NCBI GenBank assembly: GCA_016713325.1
Contig: JADJPJ010000091.1
Coordinates: forward strand, 1-15,112
Length of the DNA: 15,112 bases
Reading direction: 5' to 3'
From: Candidatus Flexifilum affinis
Lineage (GTDB): Bacteria > Chloroflexota > Anaerolineae > Aggregatilineales > Phototrophicaceae
This document shows, in pieces, positions 8,095 to 13,792 of the stretch. The notes beneath the pieces were generated by a model. The model did not search any database and was not told the origin of the DNA. It saw only the letters and a program-made list of their open reading frames with translations. Position 1 is the stretch's first letter; each line of letters opens with the position of its first letter. A program made the position numbers and the translations under genes.

Positions 8095-8500
8095 TGTCGT
8101 GACCCCCAAAAAGCTGGACACGAAAGTAGACTACGCACATTTTAGCATCGATGGTGGCTGCTGGAGCAAACAGCGGGCCGCAAACTCAGCAAACGTCAGA
8201 TAGCCCAATACCATGTGAATGCGCGTGTGCGCATACACGTCCTCCTGAAAGCGCCCGCTCGGACGTTAGGCGTCGTGAAAATCGGCATACTTGCTCAGAA
8301 CGACTTCCTGTTCTCTGCTGATCCGCATCGGTCGCTCGCTATAGCCATTGTCTTCCGGTTTGTCGACTGCCCATATGCTGATCTGGACTTCTGCTTCCTT
8401 CATCAGTTTGATGTAGTCCTTCTTGTTCGCATCTGTCATCCTCTTCTTGAACATAGGATGCTTCATTTGGCCCTGTGTTCAATCTGTGAGGGTTACTACA
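8095..8500 (-). mobile_element. Internally deleted IS3-family element (MITE-like, ~406 bp)
   Basis: On the minus strand the left end reads TGTAGTAACCCTCACAGATT (from 8500) and the right end, plus-strand sense, TGTCGTGACCCCCAAAAAGC (from 8095), both close to the ends of the 3467-4698 copy. Inside, the first ten or so codons of orfA (MFKKRMTDANKK) are joined directly to the last quarter of orfB (MKEAEVQIS, KPEDNGYSER, KYADFHDA). The flanks are AGC on both sides in plus-strand sense (8092-8094 and 8501-8503), a 3-bp target duplication typical of IS3. The two ends are intact enough that a related transposase might still move it. Confidence 0.8.
8266..8466 (-). pseudogene. orfA-orfB deletion-fusion frame inside the shortened IS3 element
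   Basis: An open 66-codon frame joins the OrfA start (MFKKRMTDANKK) to the OrfB C-terminal region with the KPEDNG motif and ends DFHDA. No helix-turn-helix and no catalytic Asp remain, so it cannot be a transposase. It is open only because the internal deletion happened to join the frames. Confidence 0.6.
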
Positions 8501-8815
8501 AGCTCAAGGCTGAAGTTGGACAACGGAACATCAACGACGCACCGCCCGAATCTGCCGGCGCAGGTGAGCGCTGCCGCATGCCTCTCAACCACGACGCAGA
8601 AGGGGGGGCCGTCCAGCAGCCATGAGGCAGGCGGATGGTTCGGTCGTCCCGTTTTGCAGCGCAAAATGGGATGAGCCGCGCCAGCGGCGACCGTACCGGC
8701 CGCCGGTGCTGGACGGAGGGTGCCCTCGCGTCGTACGCTCGCTCAGGGCGGCAGCGCGAGAGATTCCGGCCCGTGTCACACTGTCACAGCCGTCACAGCA
8801 GGTAAAGGATGCTCT
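8501..8815. other. Non-coding stretch at the junction with the GC-rich region
   Basis: No convincing gene on either strand. The base composition changes here from mixed to strongly GC-rich. It contains the hairpin at 8648-8670 and the first CTGTGAC-type motifs from 8773. Open frames on the minus strand (8585-8779, Arg/Ser/Gly-rich) look like GC-driven chance frames. Confidence 0.5.
8648..8670. repeat. Short perfect hairpin
   Basis: CCCGTTTTGC-AGC-GCAAAATGGG: ten paired positions including one G-T wobble, three-base loop. No T-run follows on either strand, so it is not an ordinary terminator; it could be a protein-binding or recombination site. Confidence 0.55.
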
Positions 8816-9024
8816 TCAGCCGTTGGAGATCACCCCTGCGATCATCTGTGTTTTCACAGAAGAGGAGGGTTCCCGATCTGTGACAGCTGTGACAGCCGCG
8901 GTTGTCACCAGCCTGTGAGCGAAAAAAGAGACCGTCACAGCGTCACCGCTGTCACAGCCTCCAGATCGGACGGATTCGTCAGTCATGCGCCTATCAGCCT
9001 GTCACAGGGTCACAGTCGTCACAG
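8773..9024. repeat. Cluster of CTGTGAC / GTCACAG motifs
   Basis: Copies or near-copies of the heptamer occur at 8773-8780, 8781-8789, 8791-8798, 8878-8886, 8887-8895, 8902-8909, 8933-8940, 8941-8947, 8949-8957, 8999-9007, 9008-9015 and 9017-9024, in both orientations, several as the nonamers CTGTCACAG or CTGTGACAG. Copies from 8999 on lie in the 3' end of the primase gene and encode its DCDDCD tail; the rest are downstream of the stop. The same nonamer sits at 11923-11931 just upstream of that gene. Iteron-like Rep-binding sites are possible, but spacing is irregular. Confidence 0.6.
8816..8986 (-). CDS. Possible 56-residue ORF after the primase gene
   Basis: The frame starts at ATG 8986, eight bases past the primase stop, and runs MTDESVRSGGCDSGDAVT through VTTAAVTAVTDREPSS to ISNG. 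The Val-Thr-rich repeat is a by-product of the CTGTGAC motifs read in this frame. There is only a weak ribosome-binding site and no recognised family. It may be non-coding repeat DNA. Confidence 0.25.
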   Translation of the reverse strand: MTDESVRSGGCDSGDAVTVSFFAHRLVTTAAVTAVTDREPSSSVKTQMIAGVISNG

Positions 9025-9482
9025 TCGAGGAAATCGGCTTTCAGCTGCCAGAAGCGGGTGGGCACGCTGCGGACACGGCGCTGCACGGTCAGGTTGTCCT
9101 TGCCGGGGATCAGCAGCCCATCCTCGCGGAGCTGACTGCCGATGGCCAGCTTGGTGAACCGGAGCGGATGCGTCCGGCTGATCTCGCGCAGGGCGATATC
9201 GGGCAGCAGGTAGATGGCGTTCTCGTCGCGATAGCCGATGACCGTCGTCCCCGGCGCATAGTCGCGCGGGCCGCGCAGGTCGTCGATGACGCACTGCCCC
9301 CCTGCCAGAAGCTGCCCCAGCAAATCGAGGAACACCTGCCCGGCCCGCTCCTGCTGGACCGCCTGCACCGTCGCCGCCATCGCATCCTGCCAGAGCGGCA
9401 GCGCGTCGCCGGCGTCACATTCCTCCAGAAACTCACGCACCAGCTGGAAGACCGACAGGAGCACCGCCCAGTTGCTGACCAT
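8994..9482 (-). CDS. Segment 7 of the primase-helicase: C-terminal domain
   Basis: Coding in this frame begins near 9620 (RWIAARADAGALAEDLAGRF, NAQVCASKLGAGRG), so ATG 9482 is internal. It continues NWAVLLSVFQLVREFLEECD, YRDENAIYLLPDIALREISR and LREDGLLIPGKDNLTVQRRV, to the stop at 8994-8996 after DCDDCDPVTG. It resembles the winged-helix-like tail of phage and plasmid primase-helicases. Confidence 0.72.
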   Translation of the reverse strand: MVSNWAVLLSVFQLVREFLEECDAGDALPLWQDAMAATVQAVQQERAGQVFLDLLGQLLAGGQCVIDDLRGPRDYAPGTTVIGYRDENAIYLLPDIALREISRTHPLRFTKLAIGSQLREDGLLIPGKDNLTVQRRVRSVPTRFWQLKADFLDCDDCDPVTG

Positions 9483-11907
9483 GCGGCCGGTGCTCGCCTG
9501 CCGTCCCCGTCCGGCCCCCAGCTTCGAGGCGCAGACCTGGGCATTGAGCGGAAACCTGCCGGCCAGGTCCTCGGCCAGCGCTCCGGCATCGGCGCGAGCG
9601 GCGATCCAGCGGCCAAGTGGGCGGTGAAGCCGGGCAGCGCCTTGCGCAGCGCATCCGCCTCCGCCAGGCGTCGGCCATCCGGGTCGCGCTTCTCCCAGGG
9701 CGGCACTTCGAGCACCAGCATCCGCGCCAGGATGGAGGCTTCGCCTTCAAGGGTCGTCTCGCCGGTACTCAGCAGCAGCCCGCGGCAGGGACGCTCCTGG
9801 CGCAGCTTCGCTTCCCGCGTCAGCCGCCCGCGTCCCATGCCGCGCGAGTAGCTCTGCAGAAAACGGGTGAAGGTCTTCTCATCGGCATAGACCGCCTTGT
9901 AGTCGTCGACCCAGTAGAGGGCATCGGCCAGCGTGTAGCCGAGGGCTTCGACGGTGTTGACGGTATCGCCCCACTGTGCCGGCGGGGTGTCGCGGCTGAA
10001 GCGGCCGTAGAAGCTGGTCATGAGGGCGGCGATCTCGCTCTTCCCGCTGCCGGTGGTGCCGACCAGGTGCAGGGCAGGTTTCGGCGCGGCGCTAGGAAGA
10101 AGCGCTGCACCAGCGGCAGCAGCGTGAAAGCGATCAGGACCGAGGCCAGGTCTCTGGGGAAGACGGCCACCGTGGCGCGAAACGCCTTGAGCGCTTCGTC
10201 CCAGGACGCCTCCGCCAGCCCGTAATCGCGCAGGCGGTGTTCCAGCGCCACCTCCGGAGAGCTGCTCAAGACACCCTCGGCATTCACCGAGAGTTCCGGG
10301 GTGACGTAGTGCCAGCGGTCGTCGATCGGCGTCCAGCCCATGAAGCGGTAGGTCTGGCGGCGCGGCGGCTCGGCGGAGAGCCTGAGGATCGCCGGCGCGA
10401 GGTGTTTCTGCATGCCGGCGCGCGGGGAGAAGATGCCGCCCGCCCGGCCGGCGATGAAGCGCGCCAGGGCGTTGGGGTCGCCGAACAGCTCGTCAGGCGC
10501 ATCAATCGTTGTGGAGTAAGTCGGGTGGACGAGCTGCAGGCGATCTGCCGCTCGACCTGTCCATCGTCGTCGACGTGCGCCCGCCACTCCAGCACGCGAC
10601 CGGTCCAGTCGGCGATGGTCAGCCGCGAGACGCCACGCTCGTTCTCCTTCTCGTAGACCATGCCGCCGTCGCGCTCGACGTAGCGTTCGGCATCCTCCGC
10701 ACGCGGCGCGCTTCGCTGCCGGTCGCGGCGGGCTTCGCGGTACATGCGGTCGAGGTCGGCGACCTTCAGCCCGCTGCCCGACACCGCCTTGATCTGAGCG
10801 CGCACCTCCGCCCATTCCAGTGGGTTCAGGTCGCCGCAGGCCTGCACCGTCTCGGCGATCTGGGCGGCGGTCGGCGGCGCCTGCGCCTCGGTGCGTCTGC
10901 CGAACTGGCTGACCAGCTGGTCCACCCGGTCGCGCGGCGTCAGCAGGGGATCGCGCGGGGGGCGGCTGTAGGCGCTGCGAATGGTGGCCAGGGCTTCGGC
11001 TTCGGTGCAGCCGTCGGCAACGTGACGCGGGACCAGCTCCCGCTCGGCGTCGGTCTGGCTGTAACCGGCGTCACGGAACTGGCAGGCGGCCGCCAGCAGC
11101 TCGGCGTTGCGGCTGCCCGGCGCCGCGCCGCGCGCCAGATAGGCCTGGGTCCGATCCGGCAGCCGGTGCTCGTCCATTTCGCTGCTGAAAGGCAGTGAAG
11201 CAGTCATCGGCATCTGCCGCTCCGGCTGGCGCTCCAGCCAGGCGAAGGCGTCGTAGGGCGCGCGCCGCTCCGGATGCAGCTCCAGGAAATGCACCACCGC
11301 CCCGCCGCGCTCCGGTTTGGTGTTGATGCTGCCCGGCAGGCGCATCATCGAGGCGACGGACTTGGCGTAGCCGGGGTCGCCGCCCAGCGTCTCGAACAGC
11401 CCGCGCAGGATGCCGGCGGCGCGTGCACGGGCGGCGTCGTCCGGCAGGAGCGCCGGCTCGGTCAGGAACCAGTAGGCGTGCAGTCCGCCGCCGCTGTCCA
11501 GGATGGCCGAGGGCGGCGGGTTCGAAGCTTTGCAGGCGGCTCCAGTCCGGCTTCGCGCCGCGCCGGGTCGTCGTCACAGTCGATGTCCAGCCAGAGCGCC
11601 GGCAGGAGCGCCGCCGCCTCGCGCGACCGTGCTGGGTGCGCCGGAGGCACGGGGCGAAGTGGACACCGTAGCCCTTACCGTTGAGGTCGTCGGCGCTGCG
11701 GAATCCGCCGGCGCGCGCGCGCTTGTCGCCGATCCGGTTCCAGAAGGTGCGGACCGCGCCGGTGGTCGGATGCAGGCAGCGCAGCTCCAGATACAGGTCG
11801 TCCGGCGCGCCGGCGTACAGCGCCTGCAGAAACGCCTTGCGGTCGGCGCGGGAGCCGGCGGCGTCGGCGCTGCTGCCCTGCTTGCTCACGGAGTCGTTTT
11901 GTGTCAT
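8994..11907 (-). CDS. Primase-helicase replication protein (AEP/PrimPol-type primase + P-loop helicase), frameshifted
   Basis: One gene of about 970 codons, broken into at least seven frame segments. The start is ATG 11907 (MTQNDSVSKQ) with AAAGGTGA about seven bases upstream. In order: N-terminal LYLELRCLHP and GKGYGVHFAPCLRR; the primase metal site LWLDIDCDDD (DxD at 11587-11579); SGGGLHAYW (11495-11469) and RLPGSINTK, the hallmark triad of archaeo-eukaryotic-type primases in plasmids; a linker region; then a helicase domain with Walker A GTTGSGKS (10060-10037) and Walker B LYWVDD (about 9920-9900); and a C-terminal domain ending DCDDCDPVTG. Such proteins start replication of plasmids and phages by making a primer and unwinding DNA. 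The gene follows mobilisation genes on the same strand. Every segment keeps its motifs, so the breaks look like assembly indels or very recent decay. Confidence 0.8.
9110..10021 (-). CDS. Segment 6 of the primase-helicase: P-loop ATPase core
   Basis: Coding in this frame begins near 10095, upstream of the ATG at 10021, with KPALHLVGTTGSGKSEIAAL. It continues DTVNTVEALGYTLADALYWV then DDYK (Walker B), TRFLQSYSRGMGRGRL and GLLLSTGETTLEGEASILAR (sensor-like), to GFTAHL near 9620, where the frame is lost. The part below about 9615 is a shadow of segment 7. Confidence 0.72.
   Translation of the reverse strand: MTSFYGRFSRDTPPAQWGDTVNTVEALGYTLADALYWVDDYKAVYADEKTFTRFLQSYSRGMGRGRLTREAKLRQERPCRGLLLSTGETTLEGEASILARMLVLEVPPWEKRDPDGRRLAEADALRKALPGFTAHLAAGSPLAPMPERWPRTWPAGFRSMPRSAPRSWGPDGDGRRAPAAWSATGRCSCRSSSWCVSFWRNVTPATRCRSGRMRWRRRCRRSSRSGPGRCSSICWGSFWQGGSASSTTCAARATMRRGRRSSAIATRTPSTCCPISPCARSAGRIRSGSPSWPSAVSSARMGC
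10018..10815 (-). CDS. Segment 5 of the primase-helicase: pre-helicase domain
   Basis: True coding in this frame runs from about 10550 (LQLVHPTYSTTIDAPDELFG) through RFIAGRAGGIFSPRAGMQKH, YRFMGWTPIDDRWHYVTPEL and ALEHRLRDYGLAEASWDEAL to PLVQRFFL near 10095. The layout (substrate-like N-terminal part leading into a P-loop) resembles DUF927-type and related replicative helicases. Confidence 0.7.
   Translation of the reverse strand: MGGGARSDQGGVGQRAEGRRPRPHVPRSPPRPAAKRAACGGCRTLRRARRRHGLREGERAWRLAADHRRLDRSRAGVAGARRRRWTGRAADRLQLVHPTYSTTIDAPDELFGDPNALARFIAGRAGGIFSPRAGMQKHLAPAILRLSAEPPRRQTYRFMGWTPIDDRWHYVTPELSVNAEGVLSSSPEVALEHRLRDYGLAEASWDEALKAFRATVAVFPRDLASVLIAFTLLPLVQRFFLAPRRNLPCTWSAPPAAGRARSPPS
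10284..11348 (-). CDS. Segment 4 of the primase-helicase: end of primase domain and linker
   Basis: This frame really begins near 11530 (PPSAILDSGGGLHAYW) and the ATG at 11348 is internal. It carries MMRLPGSINTKPERGG, the primase C-terminal region, then AYLARGAAPGSRNAELLAAA and a cysteine-poor helical linker. True coding ends near 10545 (DDGQVERQI); bases 10284-10540 of this frame are a shadow of segment 5. Confidence 0.7.
   Translation of the reverse strand: MMRLPGSINTKPERGGAVVHFLELHPERRAPYDAFAWLERQPERQMPMTASLPFSSEMDEHRLPDRTQAYLARGAAPGSRNAELLAAACQFRDAGYSQTDAERELVPRHVADGCTEAEALATIRSAYSRPPRDPLLTPRDRVDQLVSQFGRRTEAQAPPTAAQIAETVQACGDLNPLEWAEVRAQIKAVSGSGLKVADLDRMYREARRDRQRSAPRAEDAERYVERDGGMVYEKENERGVSRLTIADWTGRVLEWRAHVDDDGQVERQIACSSSTRLTPQRLMRLTSCSATPTPWRASSPAGRAASSPRAPACRNTSRRRSSGSPPSRRAARPTASWAGRRSTTAGTTSPRNSR
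11546..11907 (-). CDS. Segment 1-3 of the primase-helicase: N-terminus and primase metal site
   Basis: Frame of ATG 11907 holds to about 11625 (FLQALYAGAPDDLYLELRCL, TFWNRIGDKRARAGGF). It then changes by one base in the GGCGGCGG run to give ALLPALWLDIDCDDDPARRE, and changes again near 11560 to give DWSRLQSFEP. The two shifts lie within 70 bases. Confidence 0.65.
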
Positions 11908-11927
11908 ACTGACTTCACCTTTCTGTG

Positions 11928-11979
11928 ACAGGGACTGTAAGCGCGTGCCGTCGCCAAACGTAGCGCTTGCAGTCCCTGT
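11928..11979. promoter_or_regulatory. Large inverted repeat upstream of the primase-helicase gene
   Basis: ACAGGGACTG-t-AAGCGC (11928-11944) pairs with GCGCTT-g-CAGTCCCTGT (11963-11979): 17-base arms with one mismatch around an 18-base centre. It lies 21 bases upstream of the primase start codon and overlaps the nonamer CTGTGACAG (11923-11931). It could be an operator, a replication-initiation hairpin or an attenuator in the leader. The rest of 11908-12088 shows no gene. Confidence 0.7.
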
Positions 11980-12088
11980 TCGTTTCTCGGATTCAGAACG
12001 AAATGTCCAGGGTGGGCTGGCGGTCGATGTCCGGGGCTGGCGGTTCCAGGTCTCGCCCCTGCTCCGCCTCGCGCGCTCGCTCAGGTCG

Positions 12089-12693
12089 TCAACCTGCCGC
12101 TCCCCAGTCACGGCCGACGTAGCGCTCCATCTGCACCGCCATCTGCTGTTCGGTCAGGTTGTGCAGCAGCGCGATGTGGTCGATGTTCCGATTGCGACTG
12201 AAGTACAGCGGGGTTCGCTCGCCCAATCCTTCGTCGTAGAAGGTGCCGGGCAGCACCACGTGCGTGTGCGGATTGTGCCGCCCCGGCTCCTGCGCATCAG
12301 TCGTCTGCCGGTGATGGAGCACGAAGGAGTACTCGACGCCGGTGTCGATGCCGCGGGCGGCGAAGAAGGCCGCCGTCGTCTGCACCGTCAGTTCGCGGCC
12401 GAACGGCTCGCGTTGCTCCGGCGCGACCAAGGCGATGGATCGGGATTGACGTTGAAGACCAGGCTGAACATCAGCACATGCTCACTGCGCAGCGCCTCGC
12501 AGCGCGCAGCGATCTCGGCCAACCGATCGGCCCATGCCGTGGTCCTCCCCAGCGCTCCCGCCCTGGGACGTAGATCGCCTGCTCATCGTGACTCTCGCGG
12601 TAAGTCAGGTAGCGCAGCAGTCCGTTGGCGCGCTTCGACTCCGTCGCGCCCGGCCTCTTGTACTGCGTTGGCGCACATCTGCCTGCGGTCCAT
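12089..12693 (-). CDS. Small relaxase-like mobilisation protein, frameshifted 5' half
   Basis: The start is ATG 12693 (MDRRQMCANAVQEAGRDGVE) with GGGAGG seven bases upstream and the previous stop overlapping that site. Three frame changes follow: NGLLRYLTYRESHDEQAIYV, WADRLAEIAARCEALRSEHV then LMFSLVFNVNP, and from about 12430 a 113-codon unbroken frame. That last part reads FFAARGIDTGVEYSFVLHHR, HNPHTHVVLPGTFYDEGLG and MERYVGRDW, ending at 12089. The HNPHTH cluster (about 12278-12261) preceded by HH resembles the metal-binding histidines of relaxases, which nick DNA at oriT. The whole is only ~200 residues with no helicase or primase domain. Neighbours (RHH and HU-like proteins, hairpin-rich DNA) fit a relaxosome. 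A catalytic Tyr is not certain; YLTY near the N-terminus is a candidate. Confidence 0.6.
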
Positions 12694-12696
12694 CCG

Positions 12697-12998
12697 TTAG
12701 CCTCCCGTCCGCCGGCGTGTCAGCGCTCTCGACGAACGCCGCGAACTGCGCCCGCAGATCCTCGACCTTAGCATCCAGCGCGTCGATCTTGCCTTCAGGT
12801 CTCGGGCAATGGCTTTGCGCGAGCCGACCAGGTCGGGCTGGTGCTGGAGGTAAAGCCGACCGCCTCGCGGACCAGATCGGCGCGGCTGGGTGGGGTCGCC
12901 GCGCCGGCTGCGCGTGCGGTGGAGCTCGTCCAGGCGGCTCGCCTGCTCGGGGTGAAGCCGACGGTGAAGCGGATCTTGTTCCGGTCACGGCCCTTCAT
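12697..12998 (-). CDS. MobC-like ribbon-helix-helix DNA-binding protein with coiled-coil tail, frameshifted
   Basis: The start is ATG 12998 with GGGAGGAGG just upstream; it overlaps the stop of the preceding small frame (ATGA). It reads MKGRDRNKIRFTVGFTP, the beta-strand of a ribbon-helix-helix fold, then in another frame EQASRLDELHRTRSRRGDPT, back to SRADLVREAVGF (second helix), then YLQHQPDLVGSRKAIARD and finally GKIDALDAKVEDLRAQFAAF, a coiled coil. The stop is TAA 12699-12697, three bases before the relaxase start. Small RHH proteins next to relaxases bind oriT and help the relaxase, which is the likely role here; an operon repressor is the alternative. Confidence 0.6.
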
Positions 12999-13090
12999 GC
13001 CTCCTCCCGATAGCTTTCTTCAACCTTCGCGCGAAATGTCCCAACCGGATGGAAGCGGAAATACAGCCGCGTCAGACGTTCCGGCGCATC
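12995..13090 (-). CDS. Possible ~30-residue ORF overlapping the RHH gene start
   Basis: Between the stop of the HU-like gene and the RHH start one frame reads APERLTRLYFRFHPVGTFRA then KVEESYREEA, and stops in the ATGA overlap at 12995. It has no clear start of its own and may be the tail of a frameshifted upstream gene. Confidence 0.25.
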   Translation of the reverse strand, partial: DAPERLTRLYFRFHPVGTFRAKVEESYREEA

Positions 13091-13333
13091 AGGTGCCCAT
13101 CCGGGCGCGGACGATGCCGCCGCTCCGCATCCGCTGCACGTCGACCGACGGTCGGCCGAAGTCGCCCGGCACGACCTCGCCGCCGGGCTGCGCCAGCGCC
13201 TCGCGCCAGACCTCGACACACCGCCAGCACCTCCTCGACCTGCCGCTGGGTCAGGTCCGGGAAGCGGCGCGCCACCGTGCGGATCAGCTGTCTGTGGATT
13301 TCATCCTGCCTCCATTCCGGTGTCAATCTGCAT
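13089..13333 (-). CDS. HU/IHF-like small DNA-binding protein, frameshifted
   Basis: ATG 13333 is favoured because AGGAG lies about seven bases upstream (a GTG at 13341 in the other frame is an alternative). MQIDTGMEAG leads after a one-base shift into DEIHRQLIRTVARRFPDLTQ and RQVEEVLAV. A second shift gives WREALAQPGGEVVPGDFGRP, then SVDVQRMRSGGIVRARMGT and TGA at 13091-13089. The pattern L-I-x-x-V-A-x-R-x-P-x-L-T-Q-x-Q-V, then an amphipathic helix, a G-x-V turn and F-G-R, resembles HU/IHF family proteins (~80-90 residues). DNA-bending proteins of this kind assist relaxosomes and plasmid origins. The assignment is by eye and moderate. Confidence 0.5.
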
Positions 13334-13669
13334 CGGTTCACTCCTGCGGACAAAAGACGCACGGGGTGCGCCCCCCCCTGGTCGCGACAGGGCCTCGTCC
13401 TGTCCGCGACCAGCATTCGGCAGGTGCAGCGCACCGCCGAACCGAATGCAACCGCCGGGAGGCGCTGCACGCAGCCCCTCCGGCGGTTGAGGAGCCAGCG
13501 AGTTAGCTGGCTGCAGGCTGGGAGAGCAGCGGGGGCGCGTTCGGTCACGAACGACGCGGCGCCCCCTGCGCCCCCTGCCTCGAACCGGACCGCCCGCAAC
13601 CGGCAGACGGATCGACCGGCCCCTGACCGACGGCCATGCACCCGCAATGCGCCAGCGCACCACTGCTGA
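13334..13669. other. Gene-free region holding the hairpin array
   Basis: No supported gene. It holds six inverted repeats at 13363-13553 and the direct repeat GCGCCCCCTGC at about 13559-13578. It separates the partition genes from the mobilisation genes, the usual place for an oriT or origin. The frames that cross it on both strands are low-complexity Arg/Ala/Gly shadows. Confidence 0.55.
13363..13553. repeat. Array of adjacent inverted repeats (candidate oriT/origin or structured RNA)
   Basis: Hairpins are: GGGG/CCCC (13363-13374); CTGGTCGCGACAGG with CCTGTCCGCGACCAG (13378-13413, one bulged C, 7-base loop); GCATTCGG with CCGAATGC (13413-13449) enclosing GGTGC-AGC-GCACC; CAACCGCCGG with CCGGCGGTTG (13449-13489) with further internal pairing; AGCCAGC-GAGTTA-GCTGGCT (13493-13512); and CGTTCG-GTCA-CGAACG (13538-13553). 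Hairpins two to four lie end to end with no spacer. Confidence 0.75.
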
Positions 13670-13792
13670 TCACCAGTTCGCCTTGCGGACTTTCTCCGCT
13701 CGCCGACGCGCTTCAGCCTCATCGACTGCTGCGGCGGGTGCTCTGGCCTCGTGTGCTGCCACTGGCCCTGTCCCGTGGCGGCGACGAAGCAT
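13670..13792 (-). CDS. 40-residue hypothetical protein downstream of the ParR-like gene
   Basis: The ATG at 13792 shares its A with the preceding TGA (TGATG), a typical translational coupling. The frame starts MLRRRHGTGPVAAHEARAPA and ends in a charged helix DEAEARRRAEKVRKANW, with TGA at 13672-13670. No family is recognised. The basic helical tail could bind nucleic acid. Coupling and clean frame support it; shortness is the caveat. Confidence 0.4.
   Translation of the reverse strand: MLRRRHGTGPVAAHEARAPAAAVDEAEARRRAEKVRKANW

Larger units (their letters stand above)
3467..8500. repeat. Large imperfect inverted repeat: [IS3 + methyltransferase] in both arms
   Basis: The left arm (3467-5630, plus) and right arm (8500-7107, minus) carry the same order: IS3-family element, about 60 bases of spacer, methyltransferase. 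Homology continues without a break across the IS right end into the spacer; both copies read GCTGGC, then AATGATAACAAACGC, then AGCAGCTGAAGACTCCGAG. The methyltransferase parts are only about 55-60% identical in protein by eye, so the duplication is old or the arms came from different sources. The enclosed 1.5 kb holds a transposase scrap and the intact GT2 gene. Confidence 0.75.

Noticed and set aside
8215..8625. 136-codon plus-strand frame
   Set aside because: It is antisense to the IS3 remnant at 8095-8500 and continues into non-coding DNA.
8773..9024. CRISPR array made of the CTGTGAC repeats
   Set aside because: The motif is only 7-9 bases, occurs in both orientations and has irregular spacing; there are no repeat-spacer units and no cas genes.
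8985..9851. Long plus-strand open frame (288 codons) and similar ones at 9617-10225, 10509-11198 and 11681-12700
   Set aside because: Arg/Ala/Pro-rich sequences without family features, lying opposite the primase-helicase and relaxase genes, whose motifs are clear on the minus strand; typical antisense shadows in GC-rich DNA.
11571..11582. A further GTCACAG copy inside the primase gene as part of the repeat family
   Set aside because: It encodes the catalytic DIDCDDD stretch (Asp-Cys-Asp codons), so coding explains it.
12841..13669. Plus-strand open frames over the RHH, HU-like and hairpin regions
   Set aside because: Low-complexity Arg/Ser/Pro composition and no ribosome-binding sites; the minus strand gives sensible proteins here.
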